DNA of 64,000 nucleotides, taken from positions 1,124,001 to 1,188,000 of the forward strand of contig NC_019904.1 of assembly GCF_000325705.1 (NCBI RefSeq). Reading direction: 5' to 3'. The translations under genes and the position numbers were made by a program. Shown one piece after another: positions 18,536-26,621 of the stretch (the stretch's first letter is position 1; each line of letters opens with the position of its first letter). This stretch comes from Echinicola vietnamensis DSM 17526. GTDB taxonomy: Bacteria > Bacteroidota > Bacteroidia > Cytophagales > Cyclobacteriaceae. The notes beneath the pieces are model-generated. The model saw only the letters and a list, made by a program, of their open reading frames with translations, did not search any database and was not told where the DNA came from.

Positions 18536-19237
18536 CTATTTTATATGCAATCCACATTCTTTGTGCGAAGCTTCCCACCACCATCTGCCGGCACGTGGGT
18601 CTTCTCCAGGCTCGATGGCCCGGGTACAAGGCGCGCAGCCGATGCTGACGAAGCCTTTGTCATGAAGTGGGTTATAGGGAATATTGTGGTCGCTGATGTA
18701 CTGGAGCATCTCGTCCATGGACCAGTCCAGCAGGGGATTGAATTTCATGATCTGGTTACCTTCGTCCCATTCCAGCTTTTGCATGCCACTTCGGTTGTTG
18801 CTCTGCTCAGCCCGCAGACCGGTAATCCAAATGCTGTTGCCGGCAAGGGCCCGCTTCAAAGGCTCCACTTTCCGAACATAACAACAGCTCTTTCTGTTCT
18901 CCGGTGATTCATAAAATCCATTGATCCCGATATCACTTACCAGTTTCTCTACAGAACCGGTATTGGGATAATAGGGCTTGATTTTGATTTTATATCTGCT
19001 TTCGGTCCTGGCCAAAAGATCATAGGTCTCGTAAAATAACCTTCCAGTGTCCAAGGTAAAAATTTTTACCGGAAGATTATGCTTGGCGATGATTTCTGTG
19101 ATCACCTGGTCTTCCTGGCCCAAGGAGGTGGAAAATACAACCTTTCCCGGAAACAGCTCACACAGCTGTGCCATTGCCTCCGAAATGGAGAGGTTATCTA
19201 GCCGGGTGGACAAATCTTTCAAAAGGTTCTTTTTCAT
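18536..19237 (-). CDS. cysH: APS-type (phospho)adenylylsulfate reductase with [4Fe-4S] cluster
   Basis: A 233-residue PAPS/APS reductase family protein. 'FSTSLGQEDQVITEII' near residue 35 is the substrate loop. Cys118-Cys119 together with Cys201 and Cys204 match the four cluster ligands of APS reductases, and Cys228 in KECGLH is the catalytic residue. The cluster cysteines and the lack of an APS kinase (cysC) in the operon argue that APS, not PAPS, is reduced to sulfite. It starts 5 bp after the DUF2061 stop codon, so they are one transcript. Confidence 0.94.
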   Translation of the reverse strand: MKKNLLKDLSTRLDNLSISEAMAQLCELFPGKVVFSTSLGQEDQVITEIIAKHNLPVKIFTLDTGRLFYETYDLLARTESRYKIKIKPYYPNTGSVEKLVSDIGINGFYESPENRKSCCYVRKVEPLKRALAGNSIWITGLRAEQSNNRSGMQKLEWDEGNQIMKFNPLLDWSMDEMLQYISDHNIPYNPLHDKGFVSIGCAPCTRAIEPGEDPRAGRWWWEASHKECGLHIK

Positions 19238-19242
19238 GGCAT

Positions 19243-19488
19243 TTATTTATTATCCGATACTCGCGCCCAAGCTCGCTCATGAAAATAGTATAGCACCATT
19301 TTGCTAACTACTTCTATGGAGCCAATGGACAATGCTGTCTTTATCTGGCCCGTGATCAAGTAGGATATGACCATCGTGTCAATGGTGCCTACTACCCTCC
19401 AAGAAACGGACTTCAACACACTCTTTACATTGGTGTCCTTTCCTTCTTCGTCTACAAACCACTTTTTGATAGGCTGATCAAAAATCAT
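19243..19488 (-). CDS. DUF2061 domain membrane protein, first gene of the sulfate operon
   Basis: An 81-residue protein with the DUF2061 pattern 'SVLKSVSWRVVGTIDTMVISYLITGQIKTALSIGSIEVVSKMVLYYFHERAW' shown here as two hydrophobic helices (about residues 30-50 and 55-70). The C-terminal aromatic 'YYFHERAWARV' end is typical. It is probably an inner-membrane protein. It is the first gene after the operator at 19527-19552 and is 5 bp from cysH, so it is regulated with sulfate reduction. A role in sulfate entry or redox support is only a guess. Confidence 0.85.
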   Translation of the reverse strand: MIFDQPIKKWFVDEEGKDTNVKSVLKSVSWRVVGTIDTMVISYLITGQIKTALSIGSIEVVSKMVLYYFHERAWARVSDNK

Positions 19489-19511
19489 AGGTTTTATAAT
19501 TTGTTGAAAGA

Positions 19512-19552
19512 CAAAAGTATATAAAACCTATAAAAAAAGTAGGGTTTATAGG
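19512..19552 (-). promoter_or_regulatory. cys operon promoter with dyad operator
   Basis: On the minus strand TACTTTTG (19519-19512) fits the TAnnTTTG -7 box, 24 bp before the DUF2061 start. Immediately upstream lies a perfect inverted repeat CCTATAAA-N10-TTTATAGG (19527-19552) covering the place of the -33 element. A bound repressor would block the promoter. The Rrf2 regulator gene ends only 10 bp upstream of the dyad, so it is the natural candidate. Confidence 0.65.
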
Positions 19553-19561
19553 AAAATTTTT

Positions 19562-19978
19562 TCATTCTTTATCTAGAATGTCAGCTAACGTCTTGTTTTC
19601 CAGTATGTTAAGCGTCTCGTCTCTCACTTGAATCATCACTTGATTTAATCCGCATTTTTCCTGGTCTCTGCACTCCTCACAGGCCTCATAATAATTTAAA
19701 CTCACACAAGGCAACAAGGCTATGGGCCCGTCCAAGAGTCGTATGATTCGGGACAAGGGAATGTCCTTCGGCTCTTTGATCAGGTAATAACCGCCACCTT
19801 TGCCCTTTTTGCTTCCCAGAAAGCCTGCCTTCTTTAATTCCAGCAAGATATTTTCCAGAAACTTGTGTGAAATACCGTGCTCAGCAGCAATGTCTTGTAT
19901 CAATACTGAGCCATCTTCCTTATGCTTTCCCAAGTAGGTCAACGCATGAAAGGCATATTTGGTTTTTTTGGATAACAT
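19562..19978 (-). CDS. Rrf2 family transcriptional regulator (CymR/IscR-like)
   Basis: A 138-residue protein from the ATG at 19978 (MLSKKTKYAFHALTYLG). A longer frame adds 12 residues not seen in the family. It has a winged helix-turn-helix ('VLIQDIAAEHGISHKFLENILLELKKAGFLGSKKGKGGGYYL', residues 24-66) and three cysteines in the dimer region ('PCVSLNYYEACEECRDQEKCG'), which could hold a cluster as in IscR or act as in CymR. It lies directly upstream of the sulfate operon in the same direction, so it probably controls that operon and perhaps itself. Confidence 0.9.
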   Translation of the reverse strand: MLSKKTKYAFHALTYLGKHKEDGSVLIQDIAAEHGISHKFLENILLELKKAGFLGSKKGKGGGYYLIKEPKDIPLSRIIRLLDGPIALLPCVSLNYYEACEECRDQEKCGLNQVMIQVRDETLNILENKTLADILDKE

Positions 19979-19982
19979 CTTA

Positions 19983-20051
19983 CAAAAATAAAATAATTCC
20001 TGAAATCCCCCCATTTGTAAGATTTTTTTCTAAAATCTCCCAATTTATAGG
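19983..20051 (-). promoter_or_regulatory. promoter region of the Rrf2 regulator gene
   Basis: On the minus strand TATTTTTG (19990-19983) matches TAnnTTTG and ends only 5 bp before the start codon, so the mRNA would be almost leaderless. Upstream are a half site CCTATAAA (20051-20044), identical to the cys operator half, and a separate inverted repeat AGATTTT/AAAATCT. Autoregulation is plausible but unproven. Confidence 0.4.
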
Positions 20052-20204
20052 AAATGGGAATACCTCATTATAAAATATGAGTATTCGCCATGTTGCATAC
20101 AAAGCAATATTCTATGGGTTTGGGATCCTTTCCTACTTTATCCTGATATGATGTTTTGCCCATAATTGAGTACGTGTAAGATTCCGGATACACATATTAT
20201 AAAA

Positions 20205-20287
20205 ATAGACAGCCTCATAATCACCTATCTTCCCCTAAGAGTTGCTGCAAACATCCCATTGGGTTTTGGTGGCCTGAGGCTGCCTAT
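20205..20287 (-). terminator. long hairpin terminator after htpG
   Basis: ATAGACAGCCTCA (20205-20217) pairs with TGAGGCTGCCTAT (20275-20287) with one mismatch around a long interior. Read on the minus strand it is followed by TTTTTATAA. It lies 21 bp after the htpG stop. Confidence 0.5.
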
Positions 20288-20307
20288 TATGAATCAATGA
20301 TTTGACC

Positions 20308-22191
20308 TTAAATCAAATCCACGCTTCTTTTCACGAACTCCGTCAAGTCCTTGCCAGAAAGCATCCCCTGGGATAACTTCGCTAAATCAAAGGCTTGCTT
20401 GGCCAAACGGGTCTTTTCTTCTTCACCCTCTGCCTTCAGGATCTTATCGATGATCTTGTGGTTACCGTTAATGGCCACCTTGTAATTGTCTGGCATCGCT
20501 CCATAGAAGCCCATACCGCCACCGGTCTGCGCCATGTCCTTCATCCTACGCATAAATTCCTCCATGGTGATGGTCACGGGAAGCTCATCTGGGCTTAGCC
20601 CTTCCACTTCCACAGCATAACTCTGGTTAGCAATGGCCTTTTCGAACACTTCCTTCACTGTCTTGCTTTGCTCCTCAGTGAGGACATTGGAGGTGCTGTC
20701 TTCTTTCTTGATCAGCTTGTCTGCCACATCAGCATCGACACGCTTCAGGGAAGTCTTCTCCAATTTCTGCTCCAGGTTATTGATGAAGTGACTGTCAATG
20801 GGAGAATCTAAAACCAACACATCATAGTCCTTCGCATTGGCCGACTGGATAAAGGTATCCTGCTTTTCAGGGTCGGTGCTGTACAGGAAGATGGTCTGAT
20901 CATCTTTATCCGTTTGGGTAGCCTTTACTTTCTCCTGATATTCGGCGATCGTAAAGTACTCATCTTTGGTGTTCTTTAACAGGGCAAAGTCTTTGCCTTT
21001 GTCATAGAATTTATCCTCACTGACCATGCCGTATTTTACGAACAGGCCAATGTCATTCCACTTGGACTCATAAGATGCACGGTCCTTCTTGAAGAGCTCT
21101 GCCAACTTATCGGCCACTTTTTTGGTGATGTAGCTGTTGATCTTTTTCACATTGCCATCGGCCTGAAGGAAACTCCTGGAAACGTTTAGGGGGATATCCG
21201 GAGAATCGATCACCCCGTGCAGCAACATCAAGAACTCCGGAACAATGTCTTTTACCTCATCAGTAATAAATACTTGTCTGGAGAAAAGCTTGATCTTGTT
21301 ACGCTGAAGCTCAAATTCATTTTTCACCTTAGGGAAATATAGCACCCCTGTAAGGTTAAAAGGATAGTCTACATTGAGATGGATCCAAAACAACGGATCC
21401 TCGCTCATCGGGTAAAGCTCTTTATAAAAAGCCAGGTAGTCTTCATCTTTCAAGTCACTCGGCGCCTTTGTCCATATAGGCTCAGTGGTGTTGATGATGT
21501 TGTCTACTTCTACGGATTTATAGGTTGGTTTGCCTTCTTCATCTTTGCCATCCTCCACATTTTCGGTCTTGGTTTCAAATTTGATTGGGATGGGAAGGAA
21601 TTTACAGTACTTGTCCAGGATCTCCTGAAGCTTCCATTTGTCCAAAAACTCCTCTGATTCCTCGTTGATATGAAGGACAATCTCAGTCCCGCGCTCGGTA
21701 CGGTCACCCTGTGAAATCTCAAAAGAAGTGCTGCCATCACATGTCCATTTGGCAGGCTCGGCACCTTCTTGGTATGAAAGTGAATGGATGTCCACACGGT
21801 GCGCCACCATAAAAGCTGAATAGAAGCCCAAGCCAAATTTACCGATGATCTCATTGGCATCCTTGGCATCTTTAAACTTCTCTACGAATTCCGTTGCGCC
21901 GGAAAATGCAATCTGGTTGATGTACTTCTTGATTTCTTCGGCCGTCATACCAAGCCCCTTATCGGCAATGGTGATGGTCTTTTTCTCCTTGTCAAAACTC
22001 ACTTCAACCGTCAAATCACCCAACTCACCGGCATATTGCCCCAAGGTAGCCAGTCGCTTTACCTTTTGGGTAGCATCCACCGCATTGGATACCAGCTCTC
22101 TTAGAAAGATCTCATTGTCCGAATAAAGAAACTTCTTGATAATCGGGAAAATATTCTCGGTATGGATCGAGATTGTACCTTTTTCCTGCAT
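20308..22191 (-). CDS. htpG: molecular chaperone HtpG (bacterial Hsp90)
   Basis: A 627-residue GHKL-type ATPase chaperone. The N-terminal nucleotide-binding motifs are visible: 'FLRELVSNAVDA' (residues 28-39), 'ITIADKGLGMTAEEI' (about 73-87) and 'GKFGLGFYSAFMVA' (about 117-130). The middle domain holds 'NVSRSFLQADGNVKKI'. It folds and matures client proteins in the cytoplasm, mainly under stress. It is a single gene with a terminator on one side and an unusual promoter region at 22241-22281 on the other. Length is normal. Confidence 0.97.
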   Translation of the reverse strand: MQEKGTISIHTENIFPIIKKFLYSDNEIFLRELVSNAVDATQKVKRLATLGQYAGELGDLTVEVSFDKEKKTITIADKGLGMTAEEIKKYINQIAFSGATEFVEKFKDAKDANEIIGKFGLGFYSAFMVAHRVDIHSLSYQEGAEPAKWTCDGSTSFEISQGDRTERGTEIVLHINEESEEFLDKWKLQEILDKYCKFLPIPIKFETKTENVEDGKDEEGKPTYKSVEVDNIINTTEPIWTKAPSDLKDEDYLAFYKELYPMSEDPLFWIHLNVDYPFNLTGVLYFPKVKNEFELQRNKIKLFSRQVFITDEVKDIVPEFLMLLHGVIDSPDIPLNVSRSFLQADGNVKKINSYITKKVADKLAELFKKDRASYESKWNDIGLFVKYGMVSEDKFYDKGKDFALLKNTKDEYFTIAEYQEKVKATQTDKDDQTIFLYSTDPEKQDTFIQSANAKDYDVLVLDSPIDSHFINNLEQKLEKTSLKRVDADVADKLIKKEDSTSNVLTEEQSKTVKEVFEKAIANQSYAVEVEGLSPDELPVTITMEEFMRRMKDMAQTGGGMGFYGAMPDNYKVAINGNHKIIDKILKAEGEEEKTRLAKQAFDLAKLSQGMLSGKDLTEFVKRSVDLI

Positions 22192-22240
22192 AGCTATTGA
22201 TGTTTTTATTTATTTGCTGAATTAAATCAATTGCTAATTA

Positions 22241-22281
22241 ACAAGGGGTGTTCCAAACCTTTTTTCGTGCCAAAATGACAG
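22241..22281 (-). promoter_or_regulatory. candidate heat-shock / sigma-54-like control region of htpG
   Basis: On the minus strand TGGAAC-N5-TTGT (22255-22241) resembles a sigma-54 promoter (TGGCAC-N5-TTGC) with two mismatches. It lies 50 bp before the ATG. Just upstream is TGTCATTTTGGCA (within 22266-22281), an imperfect dyad. No TAnnTTTG box was found near the start, which suggests a different sigma factor. Confidence 0.35.
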
Positions 22282-22495
22282 TACTCCCCAGCACACGAAA
22301 AAAAAACCTAAAAATTGAAACTTTTAAAAATTATATGGGTTTTATATAAAACAGGAATTAATATATGTAAATTACATTTTTAAATGCACGTAATTCGTTT
22401 ATATTGGCATTATAGTCGGTGAAGGGCAGCATTCATGGGGCCTGCAACCATCTTCAAAACATTGGTATTTCTACTACTCTAATAATCTTCCAGAA

Positions 22496-23293
22496 ATGAA
22501 AATAGTTGTTATCAGCGAGTGCAAGGCCAGGGAAATGATCGTCATCAACAAGATCCTCCAGTTTCAGCCCAGAACAGTGGTAGTGCAACCCACTTTCGGT
22601 AAAAAGAAGAAAAAAAGGAGTGTCGAAATGTTGATTAAAAGATTGTTGACAAAATTTCGCTATCAACGATTGAAAAGAAAAATAGCAGAAAAAGGCATTG
22701 AACATCCCGATATTTTAAATCGTGTGCCTTTCGATGCGCAAAAACTAAATGCTCCAGAAGGTGTAGAATTTCTTAAACGCCTTTCCCCTGATCTGTTGAT
22801 CACTTGCCGGGCTCCTTTGTTATCCAATGAAATCACTCAAATCGCCAAAATCGCCACGATCAACATCCACTACGGCATTGCCCCAGAATACCGCGGAAAC
22901 GACACGCTTTTTTGGGCCTTATACCATAAAGATTACCAGCACATCGGAGGTACCATTCACCATATAAGCCAAGGAGTGGATACTGGAAACATCCTGGCAA
23001 GGGCCTATCCGGCACTGGCTGCAGATGACGATGAAACCTCCGTCGATATCAAAACCTCCACGTTGCTTGGAGAGGCACTTTATTCCTACCTCCAAAAATT
23101 ATCCCAGGCCCGACAACCTATCCTTGGGGTCATCCAGCACAGCAAAGGAACTAATTACCGGGCCAAAGATCGGACCGTCCAAAAAAGCCTGACCATGCTC
23201 TTCAGAAATATGATAGGAAAAGCTACTATCCCCCTCCAAAACCAAAAGGTCGAAACCCATTTTGACGAGGAGAGCATCAGTATCTTTGCCTGA
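22496..23293 (+). CDS. formyltransferase family protein (methionyl-tRNA formyltransferase-like fold)
   Basis: A 265-residue protein whose second half matches the formyltransferase N-terminal fold: 'INIHYGIAPEYRGNDTLFWALYHKDYQHIGGTIHHIS' with 'GVDTGNILA' soon after. The Asn, His and Asp of these motifs correspond to the catalytic triad of enzymes that use 10-formyltetrahydrofolate. The N-terminal 90 residues are lysine-rich and unlike methionyl-tRNA formyltransferase, and the C-terminal tRNA-binding domain is missing. Such stand-alone members often formylate an amino sugar or modify a polysaccharide, but no sugar genes are next to it. The acceptor is unknown. Confidence 0.8.
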   Translation: MKIVVISECKAREMIVINKILQFQPRTVVVQPTFGKKKKKRSVEMLIKRLLTKFRYQRLKRKIAEKGIEHPDILNRVPFDAQKLNAPEGVEFLKRLSPDLLITCRAPLLSNEITQIAKIATINIHYGIAPEYRGNDTLFWALYHKDYQHIGGTIHHISQGVDTGNILARAYPALAADDDETSVDIKTSTLLGEALYSYLQKLSQARQPILGVIQHSKGTNYRAKDRTVQKSLTMLFRNMIGKATIPLQNQKVETHFDEESISIFA

Positions 23294-23339
23294 GCCTACC
23301 CAAAATGGCCCGTGAGGCAGCTGCTGCAGAAGATCCGTA

Positions 23340-23905
23340 CCTTACGGCATTGAATAATTTCCCATTGCATCGGACTTGATGGGCGCTCGATCGTTATCCT
23401 CAGCGCTTGCTATATGCCACAAATGAACGCTGATAAATACAGGTAGGATGCTTAAGGCAATGCTTGGATTCATCCAGTCCATAGATAAAATGTCATCCTT
23501 TTAAGGAAGCTCCCCCAGAAATATATCGGATCCCTTGTATGGTGTATGATGTCAACTCGAAAGCCAGATGTTCTCTCAAAAGTCCTCGTCATTGCGATTC
23601 CGATGGATATTGGAAGAAGCAATCTCGTCATACGTGCAATGAAAGCTCATCGAGATCACTTCACTCCGCTCGTGATGACGGATTATTTATTTATGAGACA
23701 GCCTCAACACATCCATAGCCATGGGTGCAGCCCATGGATAATTGCCCATCCATTGTTTTCCGTTTTAGCCGCATTGACTGTTATATTCCCTTCAAATTCC
23801 CGCTAAAACCCATTCGTGCGTATGGAGAAAAACCATCGTTTTTACGAGGTGAAATTTTCTTTCATAAGAACACGTCAACATTCATCCCCCAAAAATATTG
23901 CTTGA
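23340..23905. repeat. mosaic repeat copy with an empty palindrome site and a nested REP
   Basis: A gene-free stretch built from blocks also found at 25.4-27.0 kb and 61.7-62.1 kb. These are ATGAACGCTGATAAATACAG, a CCATGGG-TGCA-CCCATGG hairpin near 23720-23740, the CCCGCTAAAACCCATTCG block and the end TATTGCTTGATT. At 23759-23770 it reads CCGTTTTAGCC, where the copies at 26.66 and 61.76 kb carry a long palindrome. A CGTCATTGCG-type REP is nested at about 23580-23700. Confidence 0.75.
23586..23682. repeat. nested CGTCATTGCG-type REP element
   Basis: CGTCATTGCG at about 23586 and GTGATGACGG near 23672-23681 bound a palindromic segment with AAGCAATCTCGTCA and CTCATCGAGATCACTTC inside. Flanking GAGACAG/TTTATGAG sequence resembles the one beside the 6834 element. 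It interrupts the mosaic repeat. Confidence 0.55.
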
Positions 23906-23951
23906 TTCGGCATTTGCCACTTAACTGCAAGAATCATAAACCAGTCGCCCT

Positions 23952-24290
23952 TTAATAGGACAGCTGCTCTTGCTGCTCTTTGATTTCCTCACCCTCCTTA
24001 TCGTACTTCTTGACCATCGCTTGGGCTTCCGTACCAAATTTAACCTCATAATACACCGTTTGGTCCGACTGGGTCACCTTATAAACTTCTGACACCACCC
24101 GTCCATTGGTTTCTTCGCTTTCCAAAATGGTCTCCACCACCTTCTTAGGCAAGTCCTCTGGGGAAATCTTCTCCCGTGTTTCTTCACCTGAGCAGGAAGC
24201 CGCTAGGGTTTTACCCTGTGTCATTGAAGAAACTTTTGGACTGGCAAAGGTAAATGCAAAAAAGGCTAGCACTAACACAATTCTGTTCAT
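23952..24290 (-). CDS. secreted PepSY-like / DUF2874-type small protein
   Basis: A 112-residue protein from the ATG at 24290, chosen because it gives a signal peptide (MNRIVLVLAFFAFTFASPKV). The frame continues nine codons upstream without one. The mature part ('ISPEDLPKKVVETILESEETNGRVVSEVYKVTQSDQTVYYEVKFG') matches the short PepSY-like domain of small periplasmic proteins in Bacteroidota: a helix then a beta hairpin. The C-terminus is charged and Gln/Glu-rich. It is a single gene between a repeat block and the glycosylase gene. Function is unknown. Confidence 0.7.
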   Translation of the reverse strand: MNRIVLVLAFFAFTFASPKVSSMTQGKTLAASCSGEETREKISPEDLPKKVVETILESEETNGRVVSEVYKVTQSDQTVYYEVKFGTEAQAMVKKYDKEGEEIKEQQEQLSY

Positions 24291-24665
24291 GGTCTTTAAC
24301 TTCTTTTTCTCAAACAACCGTATTAAAACACCTTTTTCTATCCATGATTCATGCCACTCTTACCGACCAATCCTCCCGGAATGACACTTTTGACGTTTGA
24401 AGATTGCGAGTTATCCATTAGGCCCCCGTCATAATACGGCCTTAGCTTTTGGCCAAACATCCAAGGGCACTTGAAGATATTTGGGTCGGATCAAAACATT
24501 ACACGTCACAACAAAAAGTGTGGAAGGGCGCAACAAATTGTTTCCAAATTGGTGCGTTCCAATCGCATCAATCCGTCAAGGCAATGTGCGTGTTTCCCGA
24601 ATAGCCAAAATCCCTTTAGAAAATGCCGTAGGTTAAGTACCTTGTTTTACGAAAACCTGTAGACC
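24291..24665. other. intergenic stretch without a recognised gene
   Basis: About 375 bp between divergent genes. I see no strong promoter box, hairpin or repeat copy. TACCTTGT near 24637 is one base off the TAnnTTTG box and could serve the glycosylase gene. Confidence 0.3.
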
Positions 24666-25238
24666 ATGCAACAATTGCTTCGCGAAATCAAGTCCTGTCA
24701 AGTATGCATCGATAAGCTTCCGATGGGAGCCAACCCAATTGTTTCGGCTAGCCCGCTAAGCAAGATCGCCATCATCGGTCAAGCTCCGGGCAAAATCGTT
24801 CATGAAACCAGCATTCCCTGGAACGACAAAAGTGGTGAAAACCTGCGCAAATGGCTGGGAATGGATGCCGCTACCTTTTATAATCCCGCCATAGTCGCCT
24901 TGATGCCCATGGGTTTTTGCTATCCCGGTAGGGGAACATCAGGCGATCTGCCGCCCCGTCCAGAATGTGCCCCACTTTGGCATGGACAGCTTCTGAACCA
25001 GATGCAGGAAATTCAGCTGACCCTTTTGGTGGGCAGCTATGCACAGGCTTACTACCTGAAGGGAAGGACAGGAAAAACCCTCACCGAAACGGTCAAAAAT
25101 TTCCAAGAATACTTGCCCCAGTACCTGCCACTTCCCCATCCATCTCCCCGAAATAATATCTGGCAGGCCAAAAACCCTTGGTTTGGAGAAGAGGTGCTGC
25201 CCACGCTAAAGGAAAGGGTAAGACGAGTTTTGGATTAG
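24666..25238 (+). CDS. uracil-DNA glycosylase family protein
   Basis: A 190-residue protein of the UDG-like fold: 'LSKIAIIGQAPGKIVHETSIPWNDKSGENLRKWLGMD' (residues 31-67) holds the G-x-A-P-G uracil-pocket motif. 'LTLLVGSYAQAYYL' and the C-terminal 'LPLPHPSPRNN' carry the second catalytic motif (H-P-S-P-R-N). An N-terminal Cys pair (C11, C14) is present but the full four-cysteine iron-sulfur set of families 4 and 5 is not obvious. It would remove uracil, or a related damaged base, from DNA. It is a single gene followed by the large repeat block. Confidence 0.85.
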   Translation: MQQLLREIKSCQVCIDKLPMGANPIVSASPLSKIAIIGQAPGKIVHETSIPWNDKSGENLRKWLGMDAATFYNPAIVALMPMGFCYPGRGTSGDLPPRPECAPLWHGQLLNQMQEIQLTLLVGSYAQAYYLKGRTGKTLTETVKNFQEYLPQYLPLPHPSPRNNIWQAKNPWFGEEVLPTLKERVRRVLD

Positions 25239-25390
25239 GGAAAACGCATGTAGAAAATCCAGTTTACAGCGGTCCACAAATCTGCCGTGTCCAAGTATGC
25301 GCTAATAGCACCATAAGGGAAATATCCTCTGTAAGGGAAACTTAATTCAGCTCAATGGAGCCCATTGGGCTAGAATGGTGAGGACAAACA

Positions 25391-26621
25391 ACGGATCAAG
25401 CCGAAAAGTTGGGGGGAGCCTATTTCGATGAGTAAATATGTTCTTCGCCACCTATGGTTGCTGTTTGGCCACGGATGAACGCTGATAAACACAGATAGGA
25501 TGCTTAAACCATTGCAAATCTGTGTTGATCCCTTTTATCCGTGGCTTGAAATGAGGTTAACATTTACCTGGGACATATCTTTGGCTATGTAGAGGGTTTC
25601 TCGGCAAAGCTTGGCTTCTTCCAGTTCAGATCAGAAATATTCCTTGATCCTTGGTATGGTGTATAATATAAACTCGAATGCCAGCCCCAGAAGGGCGGCA
25701 CATTCATAGCCATGGGGGGAGCCTATTTCGATGGGTAAATATGTTCTTCGCCACCTTTGGTTGCTGTTTGGCCACGGATGAACGCTGATAAACACAGATA
25801 GGATGCTTAAACCATTGCAAATCTGTGCTGATCCCTTTTATCCGTGGCTTGAAATGAGGTTAACATTTACCTGGGACATATCTTTGGCTATGTAGAGGGT
25901 TTCTCGGCAAAGCTTGGCTTCTTCCAGTTCAGATCAGAAATATTCCTTGATCCTTGGTATGGTGTATGATGTAAACTCGAAAGTTAGCCCAGAGGGGCGG
26001 CACATTCATAGCCATGGGGGAGCCTATTTCGATGGGTAAATATGTTCTTCGCCACCTTTGGTTGCTGTTTGGCCACGGATGAACGCTGATAAACACAGAT
26101 AGGATGCTTAAACCATTGCAAATCTGTGTTGATCCCTTTTATCCGTGGCTTGAAATGAGGTTAACATTTACCTGGGACATATCTTTGGCTATGTAGAGGG
26201 TTTCTCGGCAAAGCTTGGCTTCTTCCAGTTCAGATCAGAAATATTCCTTGATCCTTGGTATGGTGTATGATGTAAACTCGAAAGTTAGCCCAGAGGGGCG
26301 GCACATTCATAGCCATGGGGGGAGCCTATTTCGATGGGTAAATATGTTCTTTGCTACCTTTGGTGCTGTTTGGCCACGGATGAACGCTGATAAACACAGA
26401 TAGGATGCTTAAACCATTGCAAATCTGTGTTGATCCCTTTTATCCGTGGCTTGAAATGAGGTTAACATTTACCTGGGACATATCTTTGGCTATGAAGAGG
26501 GATTCTCGGCAACGCTTGGATTCAGCCAGTTCAGATCAGAAATATTCCTTGATCCTTGGTATAGTGTAAAATGTAAACTCGAATGCCAGCCCCAGAAGGG
26601 CGGCACATTCATAGCCATGGG
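25391..26621. repeat. tandem array: four copies of a ~302-bp repeat
   Basis: After a GGATCAAGCCGAAAAGTT leader, four nearly identical units follow. Their AGCCTATTTCGATG starts fall at 25417, 25720, 26021 and 26323, with spacing of 303, 301 and 302 bp. Every joint lies in a run of 5-6 G between CATAGCCAT and AGCC. Each unit holds a 76-nt hairpin with CCACGGAT/ATCCGTGG ends (25469-25544, 25772-25847, 26073-26148, 26374-26449). The fourth unit is the most diverged. No conserved reading frame exists, since the short frames differ between units. Confidence 0.92.

Noticed and set aside
26215..26403. Short reading frame inside the tandem repeat
   Set aside because: Frame length and sequence change between near-identical repeat units, so it is not under coding constraint.
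25391..26621. Tandem repeats as a CRISPR array
   Set aside because: Units are about 302 bp and nearly identical throughout with no unique spacers, and no cas genes are near.
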